This document shows positions 1 to 7,593 of a stretch of DNA of 64,000 nt, one piece after another. The position numbers and the translations under genes are program-made. The notes under the pieces were generated by a model, which had not been told where the DNA came from, made no database searches, and worked only from the letters and a program-made list of their open reading frames with translations. Source of the DNA: Methylotenera_A sp049687015 (GTDB taxonomy: Bacteria; Pseudomonadota; Gammaproteobacteria; Burkholderiales; Methylophilaceae); the NCBI GenBank assembly GCA_049687015.1, contig JBAVIP010000048.1:54727-118726 (forward strand). Reading direction: 5' to 3'. Position 1 is the first letter of the stretch. Each line of letters starts with the position of its first letter.

Positions 1-70
1 ATTCAGCATCCTTTACTACTAATTGCGGAAAGCGCTCTGCTAATAAATTAATTAATTCAGACTTTGTCAT
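1..70 (-). CDS. ihfB: Integration host factor subunit beta (partial, N-terminus only)
   Basis: The minus strand starts with ATG at 70 and reads MTKSELINLLAERFPQLVV before the window edge, which matches the conserved N-terminus of IHF-beta (DNABII family). IhfB pairs with IhfA to bend DNA at specific sites in recombination, replication and transcription. It lies 39 bp downstream of rpsA on the same strand, the usual cmk-rpsA-ihfB order of Proteobacteria, so it is probably co-transcribed with rpsA. Only about 23 codons are present. The DNA-binding arms lie outside the window. Confidence 0.9.
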   Translation of the reverse strand, partial: MTKSELINLLAERFPQLVVKDAE

Positions 71-109
71 GGCTTATGCTTGCCTTTTTAGTTTAATTTT
101 AAAAAACTA

Positions 110-1630
110 TTATTTCTTGCTGTCTAATTTAGCTTTAAGCAATGCGCCAAGGTTAGTCGTGCCGGCTGCAGCTGCATTATCTTCGGCCCTGGTATCTTCT
201 GCCTTGGTTTTTGCAGGTTTTGCTTTTGGCTTAGCCGCTTTTTCTTCTGTTGAAGATGAAGAAGACGTAGCACCTGATGGATCTTCAGTTAACTGTTTAA
301 CGCCTAAAGAAATGCGCTCTTTTTCTACATCAATGGCCAAGATAACAGCTTGTAACTCGTCTCCCTTTTTGAAGTTACGAATTGCTTCTTCGCCAGTTTG
401 TGTCCAAGACAGGTCAGACAAATGCACTAAACCATCGATACCACCTGGCAAGCCGATAAACACGCCAAAATCAGTGATTGATTTGATTTGACCAGATACT
501 TTGTCGCCTTTAGCATGGGTGGCTGAGAAGTCATCCCATGGATTTGGCTTACATTGTTTCATGCCAAGTGATAAACGACGACGCTCTTCGTCAATCTCAA
601 GAATCATCACTTCAACCTCGTCGCCCAATTGTGCGATTTTGCCTGGGTGGATATTTTTGTTGGTCCAATCCATTTCCGACACGTGCACCAAACCTTCGAT
701 GCCTGGTTCCACCTCAACAAACGCACCGTAATCAGTCAGGTTGGACACTTTGCCGAATAAGCGAGTGCCTACCGGATAACGACGGGTTAAAGCTACCCAT
801 GGGTCATCACCTAGTTGTTTAATGCCGAGTGAAACGCGATTTTTTTCTTGATCGAATTTCAAGATTTTCGCTTCAACTTCTTCGCCAACCGTTAACACTT
901 CAGAAGGGTGTTTTACACGGCGCCAGGCCAAATCGGTAATGTGCAGCAAACCATCAATGCCGCCTAAATCCACGAACGCGCCGTAATCGGTAATATTTTT
1001 AACAATACCTTTTACAGTTGCGCCTTCTTTAAGCGTACCCATTAAGGCTTCGCGATCAGCACCCATGCTGACTTCCATCACTGCACGGCGGGAAACCACG
1101 ATATTGTTACGTTTGCGGTCCAGTTTAATAACTTTGAAATCCCACTCTTTATTTTCGAATGGTGTAGTGTCTTTCACTGGGCGAACATCCACCAATGAAC
1201 CAGGCAGGAAAGCCGTGATACCGTTGACTGAAACGCGCAGGCCACCTTTAACTTTACCGCTTACAAAGCCTTTAACTACACGGCCTTCGTTCATCGCGTC
1301 TTCCAAATCAAGCCAGGCTTCCATTTTCTTCGCTTTTTCGCGAGAAAGTTGGGTCGAGCCAAAACCATCTTCGAGTTTTTCGATACATACTTTTACGAAG
1401 TCGCCTACAGCAACTTCAAGCTCACCTTGAGCATTTTTGAATTCGTTAGCGTCGATCACGCTTTCAGATTTAAGACCAGCGTTCACAATGACGTGGTCGC
1501 TATCGATTGAAATTACTTCGGCGGTGATAACCTCGCCAGAACGCATTTCTTGGCGCGCTAAGCTTTCTTCAAAAAGCGCGGCAAAGGATTCCATTGAAGA
1601 AGATGGAGTTAATTTAGAAGTAGAAGCCAT
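110..1630 (-). CDS. rpsA: 30S ribosomal protein S1, five S1 domains only
   Basis: S1 binds mRNA on the 30S subunit and helps unfold structured leaders. The 506-residue protein has S1-type repeats at about residues 32-100, 118-185, 202-275, 289-362 and 376-447. Repeats 3 to 5 carry typical cores such as ITDYGAFVDLGGIDGLLHI and SITDFGVFIGLPGGIDGLVHL. Family members in Beta- and Gammaproteobacteria usually have about 555-570 residues and six repeats. Here the sixth repeat is missing. After the fifth comes a Ser/Lys/Ala-rich linker of about 40 residues and then AGTTNLGALLKAKLD, the C-terminal motif expected after repeat six. The frame is open throughout, so this is an internal loss and not a frameshift. 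The start at 1630 has a weak AGG about 13 bases upstream. An internal ATG at 1594 (MESFAALFEE) matches the start of some homologues. Confidence 0.97.
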   Translation of the reverse strand: MASTSKLTPSSSMESFAALFEESLARQEMRSGEVITAEVISIDSDHVIVNAGLKSESVIDANEFKNAQGELEVAVGDFVKVCIEKLEDGFGSTQLSREKAKKMEAWLDLEDAMNEGRVVKGFVSGKVKGGLRVSVNGITAFLPGSLVDVRPVKDTTPFENKEWDFKVIKLDRKRNNIVVSRRAVMEVSMGADREALMGTLKEGATVKGIVKNITDYGAFVDLGGIDGLLHITDLAWRRVKHPSEVLTVGEEVEAKILKFDQEKNRVSLGIKQLGDDPWVALTRRYPVGTRLFGKVSNLTDYGAFVEVEPGIEGLVHVSEMDWTNKNIHPGKIAQLGDEVEVMILEIDEERRRLSLGMKQCKPNPWDDFSATHAKGDKVSGQIKSITDFGVFIGLPGGIDGLVHLSDLSWTQTGEEAIRNFKKGDELQAVILAIDVEKERISLGVKQLTEDPSGATSSSSSTEEKAAKPKAKPAKTKAEDTRAEDNAAAAGTTNLGALLKAKLDSKK

Positions 1631-1836
1631 TAAATAAAGATACCTAAAAAGTTACTTAACCAATATTCTTAAATAAATACTGTTTAAGTGTTCCCACCTA
1701 GCAGTGGGGCAGTTAATTAAACGTTACGTTACCAATTTTAATTGTAATTAAACGTAACAAGAACCGTGCATACTACACAAAAAATAGCTTATGTTCAATG
1801 ACTTAAACCGTTTTTAGCCAAATAAATTAGAATTTT
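1631..1836 (-). promoter_or_regulatory. Structured rpsA leader between cmk and rpsA
   Basis: This 206-base gap precedes rpsA. It holds an inverted repeat GTTACGTT (1723-1730) / AACGTAAC (1751-1758). It also holds a 14-base near-perfect direct repeat, TAATTAAACGTTAC at 1714-1727 and TAATTAAACGTAAC at 1745-1758, and a small hairpin CCCAC/GTGGG at 1693-1708. The Shine-Dalgarno signal before rpsA is weak. In E. coli the rpsA leader folds into hairpins and S1 represses its own translation. A similar role here is an inference. A separate rpsA promoter probably lies here as well, but I cannot place it firmly. Confidence 0.45.
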
Positions 1837-2520
1837 TTATGAAATATTTTTATAGGCGGCGAGAACAAATTCCACGGCTTCATCAATAGTGCGATGGGTG
1901 GTATCCAGGAGTACCGCATTTGGTGTTTGAATGAGCGGTGCTGCGCTGCGCTGGCTGTCGCGCAGATCGCGCTGTTGCAAATCGTGCAGAATCTGCGTGT
2001 AATCGGCAGATAAATTTTTGCTGGTAAGCTGCTTGTAGCGCCGTTCAGCGCGGATTTCCACGCTGGCAGTGAGGAAAATTTTTAGTTTTGCATCAGTAAA
2101 AACAACAGAGCCCATATCGCGTCCATCGGCTACCAGGCCTGGCGATTGGCGGAAACTTCGCTGCAAGGCAAACAATACATCACGCACCTGCGGGTGAATC
2201 GCCACCTCAGAGGCGCCACGGCTCATTTCTTCGCTGCGTACCGCCTCTGTAATCAGTATATTATTTAAGTAAATTTCACCTTCTTTGAACTGAATTGGTA
2301 GCGACTCTGCCAGCTTGCCAAGCGCTTCGGCATTGCTCCACGCGATGTTATTTTGCTGCGCGGCAAATGCCACAATGCGATACAGCGCGCCGGAATCCAG
2401 ATAATGAAAGTCGAGTTTTTCTGCGACCAGCTGGGCAACTGTGCCTTTGCCGCTGGCAGAAGGACCATCAATCGCGATGACGGGAATATGATTAGCTGAC
2501 AATTTTTGCAAACTCTTCAA
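1837..2520 (-). CDS. cmk: Cytidylate kinase
   Basis: Cmk phosphorylates CMP and dCMP with ATP in cytosolic pyrimidine salvage. The 227-residue length is typical. The P-loop IDGPSASGKGTVAQLVA is at about residues 18-34, followed by LDSGALYR, which contacts the nucleotide, and the DGRDMGSVVFTDA segment of the CMP-binding and lid region. The start overlaps the end of aroA by 29 bases (2492-2520), which indicates co-transcription and probably coupled translation with aroA. The gene is followed by rpsA in the same direction. An alternative start at a later in-frame ATG is unlikely because it would remove the segment leading to the P-loop. Confidence 0.96.
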   Translation of the reverse strand: MKSLQKLSANHIPVIAIDGPSASGKGTVAQLVAEKLDFHYLDSGALYRIVAFAAQQNNIAWSNAEALGKLAESLPIQFKEGEIYLNNILITEAVRSEEMSRGASEVAIHPQVRDVLFALQRSFRQSPGLVADGRDMGSVVFTDAKLKIFLTASVEIRAERRYKQLTSKNLSADYTQILHDLQQRDLRDSQRSAAPLIQTPNAVLLDTTHRTIDEAVEFVLAAYKNIS

Positions 2521-3793
2521 AATAGTTGGGGAAAGTTTTTGCTACGCATTTCGGATCGTTAATGGTAATCGGCACTCCGCCCAAACTTACAAGAGAAAAA
2601 CACATCGCCATGCGGTGGTCGTCATAAGTGTCAATGACGGCATTGGGTATTAATTGGGCTGGAGGCGTGATTTTGATGTAATCTGCACCTTCCTCAACAA
2701 TCGCGCCTACTTTGCGCAACTCTGTCGCCATGGCGGCAATACGGTCGGTTTCTTTCACGCGCCAGCTGGCGATGTTGCGTAAGGCGGTCGTCCCTTCGGC
2801 GAATAGTGCCATTATAGCCAGCGTCATCGCGGCATCGGGGATGTGGTTACAGTCGAGGTCGATGGCCTTGAGTTTGCCACTTTCTGCCCTTTCTACGTAA
2901 ACGTGGTCGTCATAGTATTCTATTACAGCCCCCATTTTTTTGATTTCTTCAGCAAATTGAATGTCGCCCTGAATACTGTTTTTTGTAATGCCGAAAATAC
3001 TAATTCTGCCAGCTATCGCGCCAGCAGCTAAAAAATAAGAGGCACTCGAGGCATCGCCTTCAACAAAAACTACTCGAGGACTTTGGTATTTTACATTAGC
3101 CGGTACCGTAAATTGTTGCCAGCCATCGCGCGCAACTTCAATGCCAAATTGTTTCATTAGATTTAACGTGATTTCAATGTAGGGTTTAGAAATCAACTCG
3201 CCAACTAATTGAATGGTAGCCGCCTTGCCAGTGAGTGGTAGTGCCATTAAAAGGGCTGTTAAAAATTGGCTGGAAACGTCACCGCGGATTTTGATGGGCT
3301 GGTTGACAACAACATTGGCGGGCGAGATTTTGAGCGGTGGGAAACCTTCGTTGCCCAAATGCTCAATATTCGCACCAATTTGGCGCAACGCATCGACCAA
3401 GTCACCAATCGGACGCTCGTGCATGCGTGGCACGCCGTGCAACGTGTAATAACCATCGGACAAAGCGAGCACCGCAGTGAGCGGCCGGAAAGCCGTACCT
3501 GCATTACCTAGAAATAAATCGGCATGTTTATTTGGAAAAGAGCCGGATATACCTTCAATTTTCCAATAACTTTGTACTAGATTTCCAGCATTTTCTGATT
3601 CAATTATAACGCCCAGCGTTTTTAACGCCTCCAGCATGCGCTCTGTGTCATCAGATGCAAGCAAGTCGTAGATATCTGTGGTGTTATTAGATAGTGCAGC
3701 GAGTAGTAGCGTGCGGTTAGAAATACTTTTAGAGCCAGGTAATGAGATGGTGCCTTCGGCGTGGCTGGCTGCAGGGAGGGTGAGTTGTTCCAT
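2492..3793 (-). CDS. aroA: 3-phosphoshikimate 1-carboxyvinyltransferase (EPSP synthase)
   Basis: AroA transfers the enolpyruvyl group of PEP to shikimate 3-phosphate in the chorismate pathway. The 433-residue protein has the class I signature LFLGNAGTAFRPLTAVLAL (about residues 92-110), the N-terminal LPGSKSISNRTLLLAAL, and the C-terminal RVKETDRIAAMATELRK and DDHRMAMCFSL motifs. It lies downstream of tyrA and overlaps cmk by 29 bases. This is the conserved tyrA-aroA-cmk-rpsA order, so aromatic amino acid synthesis is transcriptionally linked here to CMP kinase and S1. Class I enzymes are generally glyphosate sensitive. That is family knowledge, not something seen here. Confidence 0.97.
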   Translation of the reverse strand: MEQLTLPAASHAEGTISLPGSKSISNRTLLLAALSNNTTDIYDLLASDDTERMLEALKTLGVIIESENAGNLVQSYWKIEGISGSFPNKHADLFLGNAGTAFRPLTAVLALSDGYYTLHGVPRMHERPIGDLVDALRQIGANIEHLGNEGFPPLKISPANVVVNQPIKIRGDVSSQFLTALLMALPLTGKAATIQLVGELISKPYIEITLNLMKQFGIEVARDGWQQFTVPANVKYQSPRVVFVEGDASSASYFLAAGAIAGRISIFGITKNSIQGDIQFAEEIKKMGAVIEYYDDHVYVERAESGKLKAIDLDCNHIPDAAMTLAIMALFAEGTTALRNIASWRVKETDRIAAMATELRKVGAIVEEGADYIKITPPAQLIPNAVIDTYDDHRMAMCFSLVSLGGVPITINDPKCVAKTFPNYFEEFAKIVS

Positions 3794-3820
3794 TTGTTGT
3801 TTTATATAATTTAAATTAAT

Positions 3821-3848
3821 CCGTCATTCCCGCTTTCGCGGGAATCCA
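3821..3848. repeat. Short REP-like hairpin between tyrA and aroA
   Basis: ATTCCCGC (3826-3833) and GCGGGAAT (3838-3845) form a perfect 8-bp stem with a 4-base loop, preceded by CCGTC. This resembles the short GTCATTCCCGC-type palindromes scattered between genes in many proteobacterial genomes. It lies in the 57-bp gap between the end of tyrA and the start of aroA. It could form an mRNA hairpin that shields the tyrA 3' end or reduces read-through. There is no T-run, so it is not a classical terminator. Confidence 0.7.
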
Positions 3849-3850
3849 TT

Positions 3851-4753
3851 TTAAGTCTTTTTCGATTCAGCCCAATTGTTACGCGCCACGCTGGCACGCT
3901 CAAACAAGGCTTGCAAGCCAGCGCCATCATGATTAGTCAGCAATTTTTTCAATTGATCCAATTCGTCTTGGTAAGCCGTTAGTTCGCTCAACAAAGCGGC
4001 CTTATTGGCCAGGCTGATGTCGCGCCACATTTCGGGATGGCTACCGGCGATGCGCGTAAAATCTCGAAAACCGCTGGCGGCAAAGCTGAATAATTGCACA
4101 GCATTGGGGCGCGAGGCGATTTCATCCACCAGAGCAAACGCCAATAGATGCGGCAGATGACTGACAGCGGCAAAAATACTATCATGCGTTTCGGCTGACA
4201 TTTCACTTACATTTGCACCACAGATTTTCCATAATTGAGCAACGCCAGCAACCGCGTCCCTATTGGTCTCTGGGGCAGGCGTTAAAACCACATTTTTACC
4301 TGAAAACAAATCTTCTTTTGCCGCAGAAACACCGCTTATCTCAGCCCCTGCAATGGGGTGGCCGCCCACAAACTGGCTAAACTGTTCGTCTAAAATTTCT
4401 TTCGCGCAGGTCAACACCTCTTTCTTGGTGCTGCCCGCATCGGTAATAATTGTTTGTTTGTTAAGGTGAGGTTTAATACTTTGCAAAATGTTCGCGGTTT
4501 GCGCAACCGGCGCGGCAATCAGCACTAAATCAGCACCTTCAAGAGCCGCATGGATATTGCTCTCCAGAGCGTCAGATATTTCATCAATTACGCCTAACTT
4601 TAGTGCTTCGTTTAAACTTTCTTGCGTGCGCCCAACGCCCACGATGTAAGGTACATTGCCTGTATTTTTCAAAGCCAACGCGCTGGATTTTTTTAGCGCT
4701 AGCGCGACAGAGCCACCAATCAGACCCACACCAAATATGACGATTTTTTTCAA
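3851..4753 (-). CDS. tyrA: Prephenate (or cyclohexadienyl/arogenate) dehydrogenase
   Basis: The 300-residue protein oxidatively decarboxylates prephenate to 4-hydroxyphenylpyruvate, or arogenate to tyrosine, using NAD(P)+. The Rossmann dinucleotide motif IFGVGLIGGSVALAL is at residues 5-19. The TyrA active-site segments GGHPIAGAEISG and AAVSHLPHLLAFALV are present. There is no chorismate mutase domain and no ACT domain, as is common in Betaproteobacteria, where a broad cyclohexadienyl dehydrogenase is typical. Substrate preference cannot be read from the sequence. It is the first gene of the tyrA-aroA-cmk-rpsA group in this window. Confidence 0.93.
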   Translation of the reverse strand: MKKIVIFGVGLIGGSVALALKKSSALALKNTGNVPYIVGVGRTQESLNEALKLGVIDEISDALESNIHAALEGADLVLIAAPVAQTANILQSIKPHLNKQTIITDAGSTKKEVLTCAKEILDEQFSQFVGGHPIAGAEISGVSAAKEDLFSGKNVVLTPAPETNRDAVAGVAQLWKICGANVSEMSAETHDSIFAAVSHLPHLLAFALVDEIASRPNAVQLFSFAASGFRDFTRIAGSHPEMWRDISLANKAALLSELTAYQDELDQLKKLLTNHDGAGLQALFERASVARNNWAESKKT

Positions 4754-4815
4754 AGCAGATTTATTCGTAATTTCTACAGGCTGAATTGTAACATTTGTAT
4801 GATATGAATTTTTGA

Positions 4816-5463
4816 TTAGTGATAGTAAGTAGCGGATTTGGCTTGTTCCGGACTAACCCACAGTACCGAGTTCCAAGTGAAAGGATTTGATCCGGGTTTG
4901 AGTTCAGTTATAAGCAACCCGCCTGATTTAAGCTGCCAAATAGCTAAATCTTCAGTTTTAATTTCACCACTTCCTCCACTATATTTGCCATTAGAAAGTA
5001 ATAGAAGTGCTAATTTTTCGGTGATTTTAAGATAATCCAAGCGCTGAGATTTTCTAATAGGCTCACCATATTCAGCCTTAATTTGACGTATAAATTTACT
5101 GTGGTGCCAATAAGGGGCATCGATTTTTGCGTTATTCAATTTATTATTTTTGTACCAAAATACGACAAGCATGGCTGGAGATTTATTCCAGCCTTTGAGT
5201 TCGTCCGCACAAAAATAGTCGCCGAATTCGTTTTTGTCAAAACCGCACCACCAATTGATGTTGAATTTTGCTCTTGTTTCTTTTGGGGAGATGGAATGTA
5301 ACTCATTGAAATTTAATTGAATAACATCATCAGATGAGAAGTATTTTCTATATCCGTAGACAAGGTCTGAATCCCAGATTTTATATAGTAATATTGACAG
5401 TAAAATTAACGATAAAACAGCAATTAAGGTTTTTGCGTGACTAAGCGGTTCATTTAATTTCAT
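4816..5463 (-). CDS. Hypothetical membrane-anchored protein, 215 aa
   Basis: I do not recognise this protein. Residues about 12-30 (LIAVLSLILLSILLYKIW) form one N-terminal membrane segment without an obvious signal peptidase site. The rest is a polar domain that is probably periplasmic, with aromatic-rich stretches (FNINWWCGF, FWYKNNK) and two cysteines (WWCGF and FCADEL) about 14 residues apart that could form a disulfide. The C-terminus is SATYYH. It follows bpt by 18 bases on the same strand and may be the last gene of the HMA-aat-bpt group. Its AT content is higher than that of its neighbours, which could mean it is lineage-specific or acquired. Confidence 0.75.
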   Translation of the reverse strand: MKLNEPLSHAKTLIAVLSLILLSILLYKIWDSDLVYGYRKYFSSDDVIQLNFNELHSISPKETRAKFNINWWCGFDKNEFGDYFCADELKGWNKSPAMLVVFWYKNNKLNNAKIDAPYWHHSKFIRQIKAEYGEPIRKSQRLDYLKITEKLALLLLSNGKYSGGSGEIKTEDLAIWQLKSGGLLITELKPGSNPFTWNSVLWVSPEQAKSATYYH

Positions 5464-5481
5464 ATTGATTTAGTGGAAAGT

Positions 5482-6267
5482 TTAAACCCACTCCCCATCC
5501 ACCAGTTTCTCTTGCGGTCTGAATGCTTGTTTATACGCCATTTTGGGGCTGTCTTTAATCCAGTAACCCAAATATAAATAAGGCAAACCAAGACTTTTTG
5601 TCCATTCGGCCAGCCACATGATGGCATAAGTGCCATAACTGGCACGCTTAATTGAGGTGCCGTAACTGGCACGCTTAATAGAGGTAGCATAACTGGCTTT
5701 GGTTTCAGTCGCATCGTAAAACGTATAAACTGCAGAGACGCCGTCGCTTACTACATCGATCATGCTGACGATTTTGACCTGGTTTTCGGCATCTCTGAAT
5801 TCAATCATCAGGCTTTCTACATTGCTTTCGCATAAAAACTGGCGATATTGTTCAGCGTCGTCTTTTGCTTCCGGTGTGTTGCCTAACTCGGCATCTGCAT
5901 GACGCAAAGCCTGGTAACTGGCATATAGCTCAAAATGGCTTTGGTTATAGCTTATCGGCATCACACGGGCGGTTAGGTTGCCATGTTGTTTGAACGCGCG
6001 TTTTTGGCTGCGTGTAGGTGCAAATTCGCTCAGCACCACGCGCACAGGAATACAGGCGTTGCAATTTTCGCAATGCGGCCTGTAAGCAAACTTGCCGCTA
6101 CGCCGAAAGCCTTGCTGGATCAGCCCGTTATATACTTGAGCATTTACTAGATAGTGAGGCGCGGCGATTAAGCTTTGCGCGAGTTTATTGGGCAAATAGC
6201 CACATTTATACGGCGTGGTGACGTAAAACTGTAATTTATGGAGTACCGGTTCACTTGGTAGTGTCAT
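5482..6267 (-). CDS. bpt: Aspartate/glutamate leucyltransferase (Bpt, R-transferase family) with an internal repeat insertion
   Basis: Bpt transfers leucine from Leu-tRNA to N-terminal Asp or Glu, so that ClpS-ClpAP degrades the protein (bacterial N-end rule). Family marks are the N-terminal cysteine motif CENCNACIPVRV (about residues 66-77), DGVSAVYTFYD (about 169-179) and LGLPYLYLGYWI near residue 233. The length is 261 residues against about 235-250 usual. The excess comes from a repeated segment: SIKRASYGT occurs twice in tandem after a related KASYAT, just before the conserved YAIMW. Homologues have a single copy of this SYGTYAI stretch. The gene sits 5 bases downstream of aat, the other N-end rule transferase. 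Whether the enlarged protein is active cannot be told from sequence. Confidence 0.93.
   Translation of the reverse strand: MTLPSEPVLHKLQFYVTTPYKCGYLPNKLAQSLIAAPHYLVNAQVYNGLIQQGFRRSGKFAYRPHCENCNACIPVRVVLSEFAPTRSQKRAFKQHGNLTARVMPISYNQSHFELYASYQALRHADAELGNTPEAKDDAEQYRQFLCESNVESLMIEFRDAENQVKIVSMIDVVSDGVSAVYTFYDATETKASYATSIKRASYGTSIKRASYGTYAIMWLAEWTKSLGLPYLYLGYWIKDSPKMAYKQAFRPQEKLVDGEWV
5630..5690. repeat. 27-bp tandem repeat inside bpt
   Basis: Two full 27-base units lie at 5630-5656 and 5657-5683. They differ at only two positions, and a partial third, more diverged copy follows from 5684. Each unit encodes SIKRASYGT on the minus strand. Because the unit length is a multiple of three, the bpt frame is kept. 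This is a minisatellite-type in-frame expansion. Confidence 0.9.
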
Positions 6268-6272
6268 GATGA

Positions 6273-6959
6273 TTATTCTACCAATTTCATCAAGTTTTGC
6301 ATGAAATTATCACGTGGTATTTCACGGCCGCCGAAGCTGGTGAGCAAGGGTGTTTTCATCTGGCAATCTATCATTCCAACACCTTGATTTTTCAGGGTTT
6401 CAACCAGATGTACAAATGCTACTTTTGAGGCGTCGGTGGCATGATGAAACATGCTTTCACCATAAAACATGCGGCCGATTTTAACACCGTAGCAACCGCC
6501 AACCAGCTTGCCATCCAGCCAGCTTTCTGAACATATCGCGAAGCCTTGCGCATGTAATTCGCAATACGCTGCAATCATCTGCTGCGTAATCCAGGTGCCT
6601 GGTTGACCATGCCGGGAAGCTTGACTGCACGCTGTCATTACTTCACGAAATGCGGTATTAAATCGAAGCTCAAATAAATTTTTCTTGAGCGTTTTCTTCA
6701 GTGAAGCTGAAATTTTCAACTCTTCCGGAAACAGCACCATGCGCGGGTCTGGGCTCCACCACATGATGGGTTCGCCTTCGCTAAACCACGGAAAGATACC
6801 TTGTTTGTAAGCGCTTAACAGGCGCGTGGCAGATAAATCGCCGCCAATTGCGATTAGGCCGTTGGGTTCGGTAAGGGCATCAGTCAGCGGTGGAAAAGTG
6901 CAATCGCCTTCAATCGCCGCGACACGTCCACTTGCTAACTGATAATAGCCTTTGCTCAA
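6273..6959 (-). CDS. aat: Leucyl/phenylalanyl-tRNA--protein transferase
   Basis: Aat adds Leu or Phe from charged tRNA to proteins with N-terminal Lys or Arg, creating a primary destabilising residue for ClpS. The 228-residue protein shows the family signature GLIAIGGDLSATRLLSAYK followed by QGIFPWF (about residues 34-59), WWSPDPRMVLFPEELKIS, and the GNAT-like fold segments GTWITQQM and GGCYGVKIGRMFYGESMF. Its start overlaps the upstream HMA gene by 4 bases, and bpt begins 5 bases after its stop, so all three are likely one transcript. The pairing of aat with bpt is a common betaproteobacterial arrangement. Confidence 0.96.
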   Translation of the reverse strand: MSKGYYQLASGRVAAIEGDCTFPPLTDALTEPNGLIAIGGDLSATRLLSAYKQGIFPWFSEGEPIMWWSPDPRMVLFPEELKISASLKKTLKKNLFELRFNTAFREVMTACSQASRHGQPGTWITQQMIAAYCELHAQGFAICSESWLDGKLVGGCYGVKIGRMFYGESMFHHATDASKVAFVHLVETLKNQGVGMIDCQMKTPLLTSFGGREIPRDNFMQNLMKLVE

Positions 6960-7174
6960 GCTGCTTTAACTTCCGCACCGATTCGATAATCACCCACGCT
7001 GCTTAAAACGGCATTTAGCGTTTCCACATTGGCCATCTGGCCTGTAAGCCTTATTTGTGGCGGCTTAAGCGATACTTCTACCACATCGGCATAAGGCGCC
7101 AAAGTGGCTTTTACTTTGGCAACGCAGTGATCGCAAGATAAGCCAGTAATCGAATATGTTGTTTGCTTTTTCAT
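6956..7174 (-). CDS. Small heavy-metal-associated (HMA) domain protein, CopZ-like
   Basis: The 72-residue protein is a single HMA (ferredoxin-like) domain with the metal-binding motif GLSCDHCVAKVK at residues 12-23. The CxxC cysteines usually bind Cu(I), sometimes Hg or Zn. The family acts as a cytosolic metallochaperone or as the detached N-terminal domain of a P-type ATPase. No such ATPase is adjacent. The gene instead overlaps aat by 4 bases and so is translationally coupled to an N-end rule enzyme. The cus efflux operon lies about 40 kb away and a functional link is only speculative. A C-terminal VKAA tail follows the domain. Confidence 0.88.
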   Translation of the reverse strand: MKKQTTYSITGLSCDHCVAKVKATLAPYADVVEVSLKPPQIRLTGQMANVETLNAVLSSVGDYRIGAEVKAA

Positions 7175-7285
7175 GATTTTAATATTTAAGTTTTCAATTT
7201 TATTTTTTGTAAAATGAGAGTAAGCTACTATTTCATAACAGCTAAGAGTTTATGACAATAAATTTTCTAGAAGGATATTTATTTT

Positions 7286-7495
7286 ATGAACACTATATAT
7301 AAAAAAACCTTAAAAGGGGTTGAAGAGACCGCACTTCGCAGCCAGGGTTTGCAATTAAGGCTGCGCGAGTATCTTAAGTTGGTGGATGGTACGAAATCCT
7401 CAGATGAAATTCAGCGAACACATCCGGATTTGATTGAGGTGGATGTAGTACTCACCGTGCTGCAGAGCGATGGATATATCGAGAGTTTGCATTAG
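7286..7495 (+). CDS. Small hypothetical protein, 69 aa
   Basis: The start ATG at 7286 is preceded by AAGGAT at 7271-7276, a fair ribosome binding site. The protein is charged and predicted helical (MNTIYKKTLKGVEETALRS, then LRLREYLKLVDGTKSSDEI). It has no cysteine, signal peptide or membrane segment. The layout of a KTxKG-E-ALRS start followed by LVDGT resembles short helical proteins next to response regulators in Betaproteobacteria, and the end could form a small winged-helix-like unit. I do not assign a function. It is divergent from the HMA gene and upstream of ygiQ. Confidence 0.7.
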   Translation: MNTIYKKTLKGVEETALRSQGLQLRLREYLKLVDGTKSSDEIQRTHPDLIEVDVVLTVLQSDGYIESLH

Positions 7496-7524
7496 GTTAT
7501 TGCAAAATTAAACACTATAAGTCA

Positions 7525-7552
7525 TTGTAATTAAATAAAAAATGCGTAGAAT
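7525..7552 (+). promoter_or_regulatory. Probable sigma-70 promoter of ygiQ
   Basis: TTGTAA (7525-7530) and TAGAAT (7547-7552) are 16 bases apart, about 40 bases upstream of the ygiQ ATG. This fits a housekeeping promoter reasonably well. A perfect 16-base palindrome, GGCTTTATATAAAGCC at 7562-7577, follows and lies within the likely leader. Confidence 0.5.
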
Positions 7553-7561
7553 GCGCGCTTT

Positions 7562-7577
7562 GGCTTTATATAAAGCC
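7562..7577. repeat. Perfect 16-base palindrome upstream of ygiQ
   Basis: GGCTTTATATAAAGCC is fully self-complementary and is followed by GTTTTAATT, 16 bases before the ygiQ start codon. It could be an operator, a leader hairpin or a weak terminator of the 69-residue gene upstream. The T-run is interrupted, so terminator function is doubtful. Confidence 0.5.
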
Positions 7578-7593
7578 GTTTTAATTACAAAGC

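Noticed and set aside
110..300. Frameshift as the cause of the short S1
   Set aside because: The frame is continuous and the family C-terminal motif is in frame, so an internal replacement fits better than a frameshift.
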